A DNA stretch of 64,000 nt from Longimicrobiales bacterium. GTDB lineage: Bacteria; Gemmatimonadota; Gemmatimonadetes; Longimicrobiales; Gaopeijiaceae. Position numbers and translations under genes: made by a program. The DNA lies in NCBI GenBank assembly GCA_951828585.1, contig OX639991.1, positions 1,768,576 through 1,832,575 of the forward strand, given 5' to 3'. Under the pieces are notes generated by a model. That model had not been told where the DNA came from, searched no databases, and saw only the letters and a program-made list of their open reading frames with translations. Every line of letters begins with the position of its first letter. Position 1 is the first letter of the stretch. Positions 28,834 through 37,779 of this stretch are shown piece by piece.

Positions 28834-29243
28834 ACGTCGTCGACTCGTCGGCCTGGCTGGAGTACTTCGGCGACGGACCCAAAGCGGGAGAATTCGCCGA
28901 CGCGATCACCGACACCGAACGCCTGGTCGTCCCCGCCGTCACCCTCTTCGAGGTCTTCAAGCGGATCCGGCTGGACCACGGGTTGGACGCGGCCCTCTAC
29001 GCGGTAGCACACATGCAGCGGGGACGGGTGATCGACCTCGACGCCCACCTCGCGGTCGCCGCCGCCGAACTGAGCGCCGAGTCGGGACTCTCGATGGCGG
29101 ACAGCGTGGTCCTGGCGACCACCCACGCGGCGGGTGCGGTGCTGTGGACCCTGGACGCGGACCTCGAGGGGATGAAGGGGGTGGAGTGCGCGGCGGGCGG
29201 GGAGGTTCCGGCAGGGCGTAAGCGGGTGCTTTCCGGAGAGTGA
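28830..29243 (+). CDS. vapC: VapC PIN-domain ribonuclease toxin
   Basis: 137 aa from a GTG that overlaps the vapB stop. PIN acidic residues are all visible: Asp in NVVDSSAW (N-terminus), Glu in TLFEVFKR, Asp in SMADSVVLA and Asp in WTLDADL. VapC toxins cut tRNA or rRNA when released from VapB. Length is normal for the family and there is no sign of damage. Confidence 0.88.
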   Translation: MNVVDSSAWLEYFGDGPKAGEFADAITDTERLVVPAVTLFEVFKRIRLDHGLDAALYAVAHMQRGRVIDLDAHLAVAAAELSAESGLSMADSVVLATTHAAGAVLWTLDADLEGMKGVECAAGGEVPAGRKRVLSGE

Positions 29244-29425
29244 TCGGCTACTTCCGCCAACTCAGATCCGCAACGAGGTGCGTCGGCCGGACATAGGTCA
29301 TGCCCCAGCGCGACGACCAAGCAGCGAGGTCCTCTTGCCCGGAACCGGCACCCCCCCTTGACGTGCCATCCAAACACGTATACGGTAAGCAATAGTACGT
29401 ATTCGTATTCTAATGGCAAACCAAC

Positions 29426-29647
29426 ATGAAACAGAAACTCACCGTCACGGTCGACCCCGAGGTCCTCGTTGCCGCCAAGCGATACGCGCGATCCCGCGGC
29501 GTGTCGCTGTCGGCGCTGATCGAGCGCGCGCTGCGGGAGGAGGCCGCCGTCGGCGAGCCATCCTTCACAGCGCGCTGGAGAGGCCGGTTCCGCGCCGCGA
29601 ACCGTGACGACACACGCTACGACGCATTGGCCCGGAAATATCTGTGA
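29426..29647 (+). CDS. ribbon-helix-helix antitoxin (DUF6364-like)
   Basis: 73 aa beginning MKQKLTVTVDPEVLVAAKRY and continuing with SRGVSLSALIERALREE, a ribbon-helix-helix DNA-binding domain as in DUF6364 antitoxins. The C-terminal tail (RWRGRFRAANRDD) would wrap the toxin. It overlaps the next PIN gene by 4 bp. The 180-bp gap before it holds an AT-richer stretch (29385-29413) that is the likely promoter. Confidence 0.8.
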   Translation: MKQKLTVTVDPEVLVAAKRYARSRGVSLSALIERALREEAAVGEPSFTARWRGRFRAANRDDTRYDALARKYL

Positions 29648-30051
29648 TCCTGATCGACACGGACGTACTGATCGATGTGGCGCTCGACCGTCAACCGTTC
29701 TCCAGCGAGGCTTCCGAACTGCTCGATCGCCTGCAGACGGGGCCGAAGCGCGCGTTCGTCGCGTGGCACACCCTGTCGAACTTCTACTACCTCGTCACGC
29801 CGGCGCGCGGCGGTTCGGATGTCCGCGCCTTCATCGGCGAGCTGATTCGCTTCGTGGCTGTCGCGGACTGTGACACGGATGCGATGGACTTTGCGCTCCA
29901 ACTCGGGATGGCCGACTTCGAGGACGCCATGCAGGTCGCCGCGGCGCGCGCCAGCGGCGCCCGCTTCGTGGTCACGAGGAACGTTCGTGACTTCCGTGCC
30001 TCCCCGATCCCCGCGATCACGCCGGCGAACGCGCTGGAAGCGCTATTCTGA
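29644..30051 (+). CDS. PIN-domain toxin (second VapC-like)
   Basis: 135 aa from a GTG overlapping the antitoxin stop. MILIDTDVLIDV carries the first PIN Asp; the conserved Glu is not obvious (WHTLSNFYYL occupies its place), while MADFEDAMQVAAA and VTRNVRDF carry the later acidic residues. This matches PIN proteins paired with DUF6364 antitoxins. It is a different pair from the vapBC just upstream, so two unrelated PIN modules stand in tandem. Confidence 0.82.
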   Translation: MILIDTDVLIDVALDRQPFSSEASELLDRLQTGPKRAFVAWHTLSNFYYLVTPARGGSDVRAFIGELIRFVAVADCDTDAMDFALQLGMADFEDAMQVAAARASGARFVVTRNVRDFRASPIPAITPANALEALF

Positions 30052-30089
30052 AGGGAGTTGGGAGGGGTGATGTCCTCCGGGAGGTAGCC

Positions 30090-31316
30090 CTACGGCTTCA
30101 CGATCCTCCCCCGCACCACGTACAGCACCCCGATCTCGTCATACGTGGCACCGTAGAGCACCCCCTCCCGTACGATCGGCGCGGGAATCGTATGATGCAG
30201 CTCGAACGGCAGCCGCAGCATCCCCAGATACCGTCCCTGCCCGTCGAAGATATCGAAGATCCGCCCCACAACATCGTTCTCGTCGGCAGCCGGGACCTGC
30301 CGTTCGACCCACAGATTCCCCTCGTCGTCAACAAAGAATGAAACCGTGGACGGCTTGGTCCCGGGGAACTTCGACCGGTCGATCTGCCCGCCCTGGCTGG
30401 TGAACCACCCGAGGTTCTCGACGGCCTGCTCCCGCTCCTCGTCCGTCACCGGAATGCGTTCATGATCCTTAGTGATCGTCCGCAGCACCTTCCCATCGAT
30501 CGTCATCTCGGTAAGCTGATAGCGTCCGGTCAGGAGCGTCCACACGGTGCCAGTCGGCGAGAAGCGCCAGGTCATGTAATCCTGGAAGGGGACCCCGGCT
30601 CGCATCGTAGACGAGCCGTCCTCGCTCACATTTTCGAAGTACTCGCCCTCCTCAGGATCCTCGGGAAGGGAGATTGTATCGATCGGGTTGTAGTACTGGT
30701 CGAAGCGCGCCATCGTACGCATGCCCCCGGTCGGAATCAGGACGTTGTAGCGGCCCATCGGGTCGAATCCTCCGGGGTAGGGCTTGACGACGAAGCCCCC
30801 GTCGGTCCGCTCCTGCCTCAGGAAGGTCCCCGTCGTGTCGAAGATCGAAACGCGCCCCTGGCCCAGCCCCATCACCCAGATCTCGCCGTTCCGGGAGAGG
30901 TCGACCGAACCGGCTTGCGTGAACTCCCCCGGCCCCTCCCCCTTCCTCCCGACCGTCCGCACGAACGCGCCCTCCGAGTCGAAGATGCGGACCTCCTGGG
31001 CCTGGTCGTCGAGGACGAAGATTCGGCCCCACGCATCGGCATCGAAGGAATAGATGCCCCCGAACAGGTCGGGTCCCTCGCTCATTGCCTCGCCGATCCG
31101 CAGGTCCTCGACCACCTGCCACGCCTGCTCCGGCGTCCACAGTGGTTCGTCGGCATTGTGGACCACGATCTCGCCGGAAGGGAGGGTGTCGACGGTGCCG
31201 GACCAGGTGCCCACCGCGTCGGCGCCGGAGCCGCAGGCCGCGAGAAGGAGCGGGATGATCAGGGCCGGCGCGGAGTGGAGGGACGTTCGAGGGAACGGCG
31301 GAGCGATGGTCGTCAT
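30090..31316 (-). CDS. 6-bladed beta-propeller lipoprotein
   Basis: 408 aa from the ATG at 31316: lipoprotein signal ending in LLLAAC (lipobox LAAC), then repeated NHL/YWTD-like blade motifs such as GEGPGEFTQAGSVDLS and RNGEIWVMGLGQGRVSIFD. Exported 6-bladed propellers of this kind are numerous in Gemmatimonadota and Bacteroidota; ligands are unknown. A longer in-frame start adds 81 Arg-rich residues without a signal peptide and is rejected. It is convergent with the PIN toxin gene, 38 bp apart. Confidence 0.82.
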   Translation of the reverse strand: MTTIAPPFPRTSLHSAPALIIPLLLAACGSGADAVGTWSGTVDTLPSGEIVVHNADEPLWTPEQAWQVVEDLRIGEAMSEGPDLFGGIYSFDADAWGRIFVLDDQAQEVRIFDSEGAFVRTVGRKGEGPGEFTQAGSVDLSRNGEIWVMGLGQGRVSIFDTTGTFLRQERTDGGFVVKPYPGGFDPMGRYNVLIPTGGMRTMARFDQYYNPIDTISLPEDPEEGEYFENVSEDGSSTMRAGVPFQDYMTWRFSPTGTVWTLLTGRYQLTEMTIDGKVLRTITKDHERIPVTDEEREQAVENLGWFTSQGGQIDRSKFPGTKPSTVSFFVDDEGNLWVERQVPAADENDVVGRIFDIFDGQGRYLGMLRLPFELHHTIPAPIVREGVLYGATYDEIGVLYVVRGRIVKP

Positions 31317-31461
31317 GGGCCTGGTCCTTGATCGGGGAAGCGAGCGGGACCGCCGCCGGTCGGAGCCGGGGGGGGGCGCAGCCTCGTTGGAATGTTTCAG
31401 CTGAAACGCGAAGAGCGCAAAGTCGCGGGTACCACTTTGACGCTCGCAGGCGCCGAAGGGT

Positions 31462-33264
31462 TTACACCGCCGACCCGGTTTGTGAACCGCCCGCTCCCGA
31501 AAACAACTCCTCCAGCAACCCCAGCTTCTCGGATACCTCCTCCGCGATCGCGTCAGCATCCATGAAGTCGACCAGCCGGTGGAGGTCGCGTTTGCGAAGC
31601 AACATGGCGTGGCCGAGCCTGTCGGCGAGACGCCTGAAGAACTCCTCGGCGAAGTCGCTCAGCTTGAGCCTCTCGGTCCTGGCTTCCCACAGCAGGCGTG
31701 CGGCCTCGGGGTCCATGCCCTTCCAGGTCAGAAAGTCCCGTTCGCGGCCATCGAACACACGGTCCAGAGCCAGTTCGTCGAGCACTTCGTCGGTCTCGCG
31801 GCGGAATCGGTCGAACAACGGAAGGTCGCGGTATGCGTGGGCCGCGAAGGCTCGAAGAATCTCGGGGGCGACAATGTAGTTCTCGATCTCATACCGGCGC
31901 CAGTGAACCGTGGTCAGTCCCCCGTCATCCGAATCCTCGCGCCGACCTGCGTTCTGGTCACGGATCGCCAGCCCGCGCAGGTCCGGCAGCATGGGCCGGA
32001 GCGCGAAGAAATGCTGCTCGGGACGGAGACCGAAGCCTCCCTCGACGCGCTCGATCTCGGAATCCGGATCCGGCCGGGGGTAGTTGTCCCGGATATAGTA
32101 GACGTTGGCGTTCTCGTCCCACGCGTCGGCCGCGGCGTGTTCCAGCCTGGTCGCCAGCGCCCTGAGCACGTCCAGATCGGTGCCGCCCTCGACGTAGAGC
32201 ACGTATCCCTGCTGTCGGGCCCGGATGTAGTGATCGGCGCCGTAGTGGTGCAGAGCGGTGACGATGTCGGACTTCGATGCCAAATCGTCCGCGTGCCCAC
32301 CCAGCAGCAGCGTCAGGTTGCGGTCGAGCGCTTCGCCCAGAATGACCTCGGAGTGCGTGACGAGGATGACCTGGGAGTCATTGCGCGCCGCCTCATCGCG
32401 GAGAAGCACATAGGCCTGCCTTTGGCGAAGGATCTCCAGGTGCGCGTCCGGTTCGTCGATCAGCAGGACGCTGCGAGGGTGGGAGTGCATGTATGCGAGA
32501 ATCAGGAGCATCTGTTGGAGCCCCCGGCCCGCCAGGGCAATGTCGACCGGCCTGCGTACCCCGGACTGTTGGTAGAAGAGGTCGATGGCTCCGCGCCCCG
32601 TCTCGGTGGGGTCTTCCAAGGCGACGTCGAACAGGCGGGCCATCCGCTTTCCCACTCGCGACCATGCCGCCGGGTCCTCCCGAAGAACCATCAGACATAG
32701 GTTGCGAAGCACCTGGGCCGTCTGCCCCTGGCCCAGCAGGACATCGATCCGGCCGGGCTGGATGATCGGCTCCTCGGTCTCGATGCCCGACATCGGGTAC
32801 AGCAGCCGCACGTTGAGACCGGCTCCCGCTTCGATGAATTCGGGGGTTTCCAGAGTCGCCTCGTCGGGTGTGCAGTACACCATCTCGTCGCCTTGGCACC
32901 GGAAGCGCATGGTCACCGGCCGGACCCGATTCTCGTGAAGGACTCCGAGCGTGATATCGAGCGGAATGTTCCGGGGCCCGGTCCTGACGGCCATGTTGTG
33001 CCAATAGTCGCGGGTGCTGCGAACCGGAACCGCAACCATGCCCAGCCGGTTGAGGCCGGTGGCGGTGCGCTCCCTGGGCGGCGCCCGGCCCTTGCGATCG
33101 AGCCACGTTCGCACCGCCTGCGACCAGAGCGCGATCGCCTGCAGCGCCGTCGTCTTGCCGCAGTTGTTGGGGCCTGCCAGGACCGCCGGATGGTCCAGTT
33201 CTATGCGGACCCTGTCGCCAAACCCCTTGAAGTTGCGGATCTTGAGGTAGTGGAGGTGCCGCAT
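31462..33264 (-). CDS. OLD-like ATPase with C-terminal Toprim-like domain
   Basis: 600 aa. Walker A GPNNCGKTTALQ is near residue 35, Walker B SVLLIDEPDAHLEI near 270 and switch VILVTHSE near 305. The second half has YVLYVEGGTDLDVLRAL (Toprim Glu) and LAIRDQNAG (second acidic position). This layout resembles OLD nucleases or a fused ATPase-effector of PARIS type. The ATG overlaps the stop of the caspase-fold gene by one base (TGATG), so the two are probably co-translated, although that gene belongs to the VWA cluster. A GTG one codon upstream is the alternative start. Confidence 0.78.
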   Translation of the reverse strand: MRHLHYLKIRNFKGFGDRVRIELDHPAVLAGPNNCGKTTALQAIALWSQAVRTWLDRKGRAPPRERTATGLNRLGMVAVPVRSTRDYWHNMAVRTGPRNIPLDITLGVLHENRVRPVTMRFRCQGDEMVYCTPDEATLETPEFIEAGAGLNVRLLYPMSGIETEEPIIQPGRIDVLLGQGQTAQVLRNLCLMVLREDPAAWSRVGKRMARLFDVALEDPTETGRGAIDLFYQQSGVRRPVDIALAGRGLQQMLLILAYMHSHPRSVLLIDEPDAHLEILRQRQAYVLLRDEAARNDSQVILVTHSEVILGEALDRNLTLLLGGHADDLASKSDIVTALHHYGADHYIRARQQGYVLYVEGGTDLDVLRALATRLEHAAADAWDENANVYYIRDNYPRPDPDSEIERVEGGFGLRPEQHFFALRPMLPDLRGLAIRDQNAGRREDSDDGGLTTVHWRRYEIENYIVAPEILRAFAAHAYRDLPLFDRFRRETDEVLDELALDRVFDGRERDFLTWKGMDPEAARLLWEARTERLKLSDFAEEFFRRLADRLGHAMLLRKRDLHRLVDFMDADAIAEEVSEKLGLLEELFSGAGGSQTGSAV

Positions 33265-34334
33265 CACCCCCCGCCCCCCGCCGCCCGAATCTCCCGGTTC
33301 TTCATCGCCAACTCCACCAGCAACTCCTCCAGCTCGTCCTCGTACCGCTCCTGCGACATCTGCCCCTTCACGCGCCGCAGATCCGCAATCCGCGCCTCGA
33401 TCGCCGCCTTCTCCTCATACAGCGCACGCAACTCCGGCGTCACCTCCTCGTCCCCGCCCGCCCCCCCCACCGCCGTCAGGAACACCATGCGCGCCAGCGC
33501 CCCGTCGCCCTCCAGGCCGTCCAGTTCCCGGCTCCCCTCGCCATCCCCGTTGTCGTCCAGGATGGCGTGCTCGGTCATGAGCAGGTTGGCGCTCTCGTAC
33601 TGGCGCTGGACCTCGCGCAGGGCGTACGAGAAGGCCTCCAGCATGGACACGCGCGAGTCCTTGTCGGCATCGGCGCCCTCGTCGGCGAAGGCGTCGACGA
33701 AGTGGAGGCCGAAACGGGTCACGTTGCGTTCACGGCCGGTGCGGGTGGCGGCGATGATGGTGCGGTTGGAACCGGAGAGCGCCGCGACGAAGGGCCCCGA
33801 CGCGCTCGCCGTGTTCACGAAGGTGACGCGGCGGTCGCCAAGCCCGGCGAGCAGGTCGGCCATGTCTTCGGCGGTCAGGTCGGGGCCGGGGAGGTTGAAG
33901 CGCGCGGTCTCGTTGCGGAAGGTGCCGTGGCCGGCCAGGAGGATGACAAGGTCGTCGGCGGGCGCCATCGCGGCTACAATTTCGGCGAAGGCGGCGCGGA
34001 TGTTGTCGGCGGTGGAGCGGGCGCGGATCCGCGTGGGGTCCAGATCCGTCTTCTCGCCCAGGTAGGTGATCCGCTCGGGGGGGACGCCGTACTTCTCGGT
34101 GGCGGCGTCGGCGAAGCGGCTGAGCCAGCCGTGGAAGGCCTCGGTGTACTGGGGGTCGCCGCCGAGGCCGGAGATGAGGAGGATGTGCGTGTTCTGGGGC
34201 TGGGCGGTGGCGGGGAGGAGGGCGAGGAATAGCGCGCCCGCCAACGCAGCCGACCGTTCTCGGCCCGCCGCCGCGGCCGTCACGTCCCGTAGTGCGCCCG
34301 CCAACGCCGCCGCGAGAACCGCACCGCCCTTCAA
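33264..34334 (-). CDS. caspase-fold (C13-like) exported protein lacking catalytic Cys
   Basis: About 356 aa. A TTG start overlaps the VWA stop (TTGA) with AAGAGG upstream; a GTG at 34283 would give a neater signal peptide (SAALAGALFLALLPATAQ). The core has ILLISGLGGD, then LVILLAGHGTF with the catalytic His of the C13/caspase fold. The Cys position reads NTASASGPF, with Ser in place of Cys, so protease activity is doubtful. A C-terminal coiled coil follows (ALYEEKAAIEARIADLRRVKGQM). It is coupled to the VWA gene upstream and the OLD-like gene downstream. Confidence 0.72.
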   Translation of the reverse strand: MKGGAVLAAALAGALRDVTAAAAGRERSAALAGALFLALLPATAQPQNTHILLISGLGGDPQYTEAFHGWLSRFADAATEKYGVPPERITYLGEKTDLDPTRIRARSTADNIRAAFAEIVAAMAPADDLVILLAGHGTFRNETARFNLPGPDLTAEDMADLLAGLGDRRVTFVNTASASGPFVAALSGSNRTIIAATRTGRERNVTRFGLHFVDAFADEGADADKDSRVSMLEAFSYALREVQRQYESANLLMTEHAILDDNGDGEGSRELDGLEGDGALARMVFLTAVGGAGGDEEVTPELRALYEEKAAIEARIADLRRVKGQMSQERYEDELEELLVELAMKNREIRAAGGGG

Positions 34335-36628
34335 GCCAACCCCCTCTTCCGGCGATAGCCCCACTCCGCCCCTAGGAGTCCCGCCAGCAGCAGGAAGAGG
34401 ATCGGCATGTCCCACAGGTCGCGCTCCTCGGTTACGGTGACGCCGCCGCCGGTGAACTGGAGGTCCTCGGGGAGCTGGCCGGCGGTTTCGGCGGTGTAGT
34501 AGCGGCCGCCGGTCTCCTCGGCGATGCGCTCCATGAGGCTGCGGCGCTGCCGGGGATCGCGGAACTCCTCGGTGCCGGGAGCCACGCGCACACCGGTCAC
34601 GCCGGTCCCGAGCGCCACCGTGTCGCGTCCGGCGTCGACAGACACCTCGTAGATGCCGTCCATCTCGGGGGTGAAGGGGACGGTGTACTTGCCGTCTTCG
34701 GCGACCGCCCACTCCATGGGGAGTTCCTGCTCCTCGCCCGTCGGGGTGGTGATGCGGGCGGTGACCTGGGCGCCGTTTACCTCGACGAAGCCCTCGTCGA
34801 GCACGGTGGCCTCGAGGGTGACGGGCTCGCCGGCCTCGACCGACTCGCGGGCGGGCGCGGCTTCCACCGGGTCGGGGGTCTCGGCGATCATCCAGCGCAG
34901 CAGCTGCCGCCAGAAGGTCTCGTGACTCTGGTCCTCGAGGGGCACGGTGTGGTGCATCTGCCACAGCCAGACGTCCTGCACCGCGAGCACCATGGAGCGC
35001 CCCCTGCCGTAGCGCTGGGACGCCATGACCACGCGTTCGGCGGCCTCGCCCTGGCCCCCCGCCACCACCGTGCCCTGTAGCAGTTCGGTCGCGCCCGGCT
35101 TCAGCCCCGTGATGATGTTGGTCGTGGAGAGGGGCGGCAGGGTATCCCACCGGACCGCCGACTGCTCGGCCGACCCGTCGATGCGGGTGGCCGGGTGGTT
35201 CGCGCCGGCCGGCGTGGGGGTCACCTTCACGTGGGCGAGGCGCTCGGTCGGGGTGGTGTTCGTGGGCTCGTCGAGCACGACCGGGAGGACATCCTCGAGC
35301 GGGGTGCCCTTGTAGCCGCCCTCGGAGAAGGCGCGGCGTCCGCCCAGCATGAGCAGGGTGCCGCCGCGTTCGCCCACGAAGTCGGCGATCATCTCGAGCT
35401 GGCCGTGGGTGAAGAAGCTGGCCTCGACCGAACCCAGGATGAGTGCGCGGTAGGGGTAGAGGTCCTGGCGGGTGGTCGGGAAGCCTTCGACGAGCTCCAG
35501 CGGGTCGTCCAGGTTGCGACGGAAGAACTTGTTCTCGGCGGTGCGCTGCAGGAGCACGACCTGCAGGTTTTCGTCGGTACGCACCGCGCGCAACATGAAG
35601 GCGACCTCGTAGCGCGGTTCGCCCTCGAAGTAGAGGACCTTTTCGGTGCGGTCGCGGACCTGGACGACCGCGTGCAGCACGTTGTTCTCCAGGACCCGTT
35701 CGCCCTCCTGGCCGGGGATGCGGAAGGTGAGCTCCCGCGTGCCCGGAGTCTCGAGGGTGATCGCGACGGGGGTGACCAGCGGCTGTCCGTCGCGCGGCAG
35801 CGTAACCACTTCGGTGGCGACGATGGTCCCCATGTCCTCGACGACGATCGGGACGTCGCGGCCGGCGTACCCGGTCGCCTCGACGATGACGTTGACGATT
35901 GTCGAGGTGCCCGCGAGCGCTCGTTCGGGCATGTCGGCGCGGGTGGCCTGGACATCGGCCTCCATCTCCTCGTCGCCCAGCCCGACCGTGAAGACGGGCA
36001 CCGACGCCGCGCGCAGGGGCAGCAGCGCTTCGCCGATGGCCTCGTCGCTGTTGTCGCCTCCGTCCGACAGCACGACCATTCCCGACAGCGGCACACCCTG
36101 CAGCTCGTCGCGGGCGTAGGCCAGCGCGTCGCCGATCCGGGTCTGGCTGCCGTCGAAGGTGAGCCGTTCGACGCCCTCGACCCTTCCCGGCCGGGACGAG
36201 AAACGGAAGTAGCGGAGCGTGAACTCCTCGCCGAGAGCGCCCACCAGCTCGCCCTCGGGGTCCAGCAGCGCGGCAGCCTGTTCGGCGCGGGAAGCGCCGT
36301 CGCGGTCGTCGATCGTCATGCTCCGCGAGTCGTCCACGAGCACCGCCAGGAAATTCCGCTGCGGCACGACCGAGGTCAGGACCAGCCCCGGCTGCATCAC
36401 GATGAAGAAGAGGAGCAGGAACGCGGCCCCGCGCAGTACGCCCAGCACCCAGCGGTCGGCCTTGCTGCTCTTGCCCCGGGCGCGCAGGTAGGTGAGGACG
36501 GCCGGCACGGCCAGGGCCGCCGCGATCAGGCCCGCGGTCGTCAGCGGCCACGGCGACAGGAAGGAGAAGTCGCCCTCCTGGTAGAGGACGGGCCGGTACT
36601 TGAAGAGGAACTCGAAGAGGCTGCTCAT
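34331..36628 (-). CDS. large VWA membrane protein with amidotransferase-like domain
   Basis: 765 aa. Two N-terminal membrane helices (residues 25-50 and 62-82) precede a VWA domain with MIDAS motif DDSRS at 99-103. A glutamine-amidotransferase-like region follows around residues 370-600 (YRALILGSVEASFFTHGQLEMI, GGTLLMLGGRRAF), and a C-terminal helix ends the protein. This is the standard partner of DUF4159 proteins in Bat-like clusters. A gene on the same strand in another frame would run across it, but only its last third, the C13-like gene, is real. Confidence 0.85.
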   Translation of the reverse strand: MSSLFEFLFKYRPVLYQEGDFSFLSPWPLTTAGLIAAALAVPAVLTYLRARGKSSKADRWVLGVLRGAAFLLLFFIVMQPGLVLTSVVPQRNFLAVLVDDSRSMTIDDRDGASRAEQAAALLDPEGELVGALGEEFTLRYFRFSSRPGRVEGVERLTFDGSQTRIGDALAYARDELQGVPLSGMVVLSDGGDNSDEAIGEALLPLRAASVPVFTVGLGDEEMEADVQATRADMPERALAGTSTIVNVIVEATGYAGRDVPIVVEDMGTIVATEVVTLPRDGQPLVTPVAITLETPGTRELTFRIPGQEGERVLENNVLHAVVQVRDRTEKVLYFEGEPRYEVAFMLRAVRTDENLQVVLLQRTAENKFFRRNLDDPLELVEGFPTTRQDLYPYRALILGSVEASFFTHGQLEMIADFVGERGGTLLMLGGRRAFSEGGYKGTPLEDVLPVVLDEPTNTTPTERLAHVKVTPTPAGANHPATRIDGSAEQSAVRWDTLPPLSTTNIITGLKPGATELLQGTVVAGGQGEAAERVVMASQRYGRGRSMVLAVQDVWLWQMHHTVPLEDQSHETFWRQLLRWMIAETPDPVEAAPARESVEAGEPVTLEATVLDEGFVEVNGAQVTARITTPTGEEQELPMEWAVAEDGKYTVPFTPEMDGIYEVSVDAGRDTVALGTGVTGVRVAPGTEEFRDPRQRRSLMERIAEETGGRYYTAETAGQLPEDLQFTGGGVTVTEERDLWDMPILFLLLAGLLGAEWGYRRKRGLA

Positions 36629-36686
36629 GGGGCGGTCGCATCCGGCCTGGCGGCGGGCGGGCCGGAGGGGGATCCGGGCGGAAAGT

Positions 36687-36718
36687 TACTCATATACTCA
36701 TATACTCATGTGCTCGTG
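36687..36718. repeat. short 8-bp tandem repeat
   Basis: TACTCATA, TACTCATA, TACTCATG, TGCTCGTG in direct succession between the two minus-strand genes. Simple AT-richer repeat just downstream of the DUF4159 stop. It may be slippage product; no function assigned. Confidence 0.6.
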
Positions 36719-36727
36719 GGGTCGGGG

Positions 36728-37639
36728 TCAGTGACTCATCGCGTAGACGATCATGTTCACCCCCATCTGGAAGGCGAAGGTGGAGAACTGGAGCGGGTAG
36801 TCGGGCTGTTCGGCCCACTCCCAGGCGTCGCCCAGGTCCGTGTTCCAGTTGATGATGACCATGAGCCTGCCGTCGTGGTCCTCGATGCCCTTCACGTAGG
36901 GCACGTACCCGTCGCGCTCGCTGGTCTGCCCGCCGCGCCAGTACCGCCCGTACGCCGGCACCTGGAGGATCTCGTCGATGTCGTAGAAGGTGTTGAAGAC
37001 CGGGTGGTCGAGGTCCAGATCGATGATGGGGTGGTTGGGAAAGACGAGCCCCATCTGGTACTCGAACTGCGCCCACTCCCGCGACCCCCAGAAGTCGTCG
37101 ATGACCAGGAAGCCGCCGGCCTTCAGGTAGTCGCGCAGGCCCACGATTTCTTCGTCCCTGAGGCTCATGTACCCGACTTCGAGGGCGTACAGGAAGGGAA
37201 AGCGGCGGAGAGCGGGGTTGTCCAGGGTGACCGCGTTCTCCCAGTCGAACGCATCCAGGTTGGTGAGGCGTTTCAGGACGGTCATGAACTGACGGTCGGA
37301 CTTGGGATAGTCGATGGCCCAGGAGCGGCCTCCCCGGCCCCAGCCGTAACCGCCGGAAGAGTAGGCGGCGCGGGTGAAGTAGAACTCGTGCCACTCGTAG
37401 TCGGGGCGCTGGGGGATGGGGGTGGTTTGCGTGGAGGTGGAGGGGAGGGATGGTGGGGACCCGAGGCGGAGGTAGCCGGGTGGGGTGGACGACAGGGTTG
37501 TCGGCGCAGGGCCCGGCGCCCGATCGGAGGGTGCGATGACCGCGATCAGGGTCGCGGCGCCGTACAGGGTCGCGACCAGGGCCGCGGCGGCCCTGCGTGA
37601 TGGCGTGGACCTGGCCGGTCGCGAACGCGCCAACTTCAC
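36728..37639 (-). CDS. DUF4159 domain protein (copy 2)
   Basis: 303 aa from a GTG. An N-terminal hydrophobic segment (ALVATLYGAATLIAVIA) and a Pro/Ser/Thr-rich linker precede the DUF4159 core: EFYFTRAAYSSGGYGWGRGG, WAIDYPKSDRQF, KAGGFLVIDDFWGSREW and FQMGVNMIVYAMSH. It is clearly paralogous to the protein at 10115-10930. It lies upstream of the VWA gene with a 99-bp gap carrying the 8-bp repeat. Confidence 0.88.
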   Translation of the reverse strand: MKLARSRPARSTPSRRAAAALVATLYGAATLIAVIAPSDRAPGPAPTTLSSTPPGYLRLGSPPSLPSTSTQTTPIPQRPDYEWHEFYFTRAAYSSGGYGWGRGGRSWAIDYPKSDRQFMTVLKRLTNLDAFDWENAVTLDNPALRRFPFLYALEVGYMSLRDEEIVGLRDYLKAGGFLVIDDFWGSREWAQFEYQMGLVFPNHPIIDLDLDHPVFNTFYDIDEILQVPAYGRYWRGGQTSERDGYVPYVKGIEDHDGRLMVIINWNTDLGDAWEWAEQPDYPLQFSTFAFQMGVNMIVYAMSH

Positions 37640-37779
37640 CTTCCTCGGTTCGGGTTTGCGGGATGTCCGTCTTCTGCCCGGTGGTACGACTCAGGACACC
37701 CGGGGGCGCCGAAACGTAAGTGGGGCGGGGGAGTGGCCGCTACGCCCGTCGCCCGATTGCAATGCCGAACGGGATCGCC

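Noticed and set aside
33264-36641. One 1125-codon minus-strand gene covering VWA and caspase-fold regions
   Set aside because: Its first two thirds are an out-of-frame shadow of the VWA gene; only the last third is a protein with a fold.
36687-36718. 8-bp tandem repeat as CRISPR or phase-variation tract
   Set aside because: Only four decaying units, outside coding sequence and without spacers.
35195-37600. 801-codon plus-strand frame across the VWA and DUF4159 genes
   Set aside because: Spans two real minus-strand genes and their gap; composition is that of an antisense shadow.
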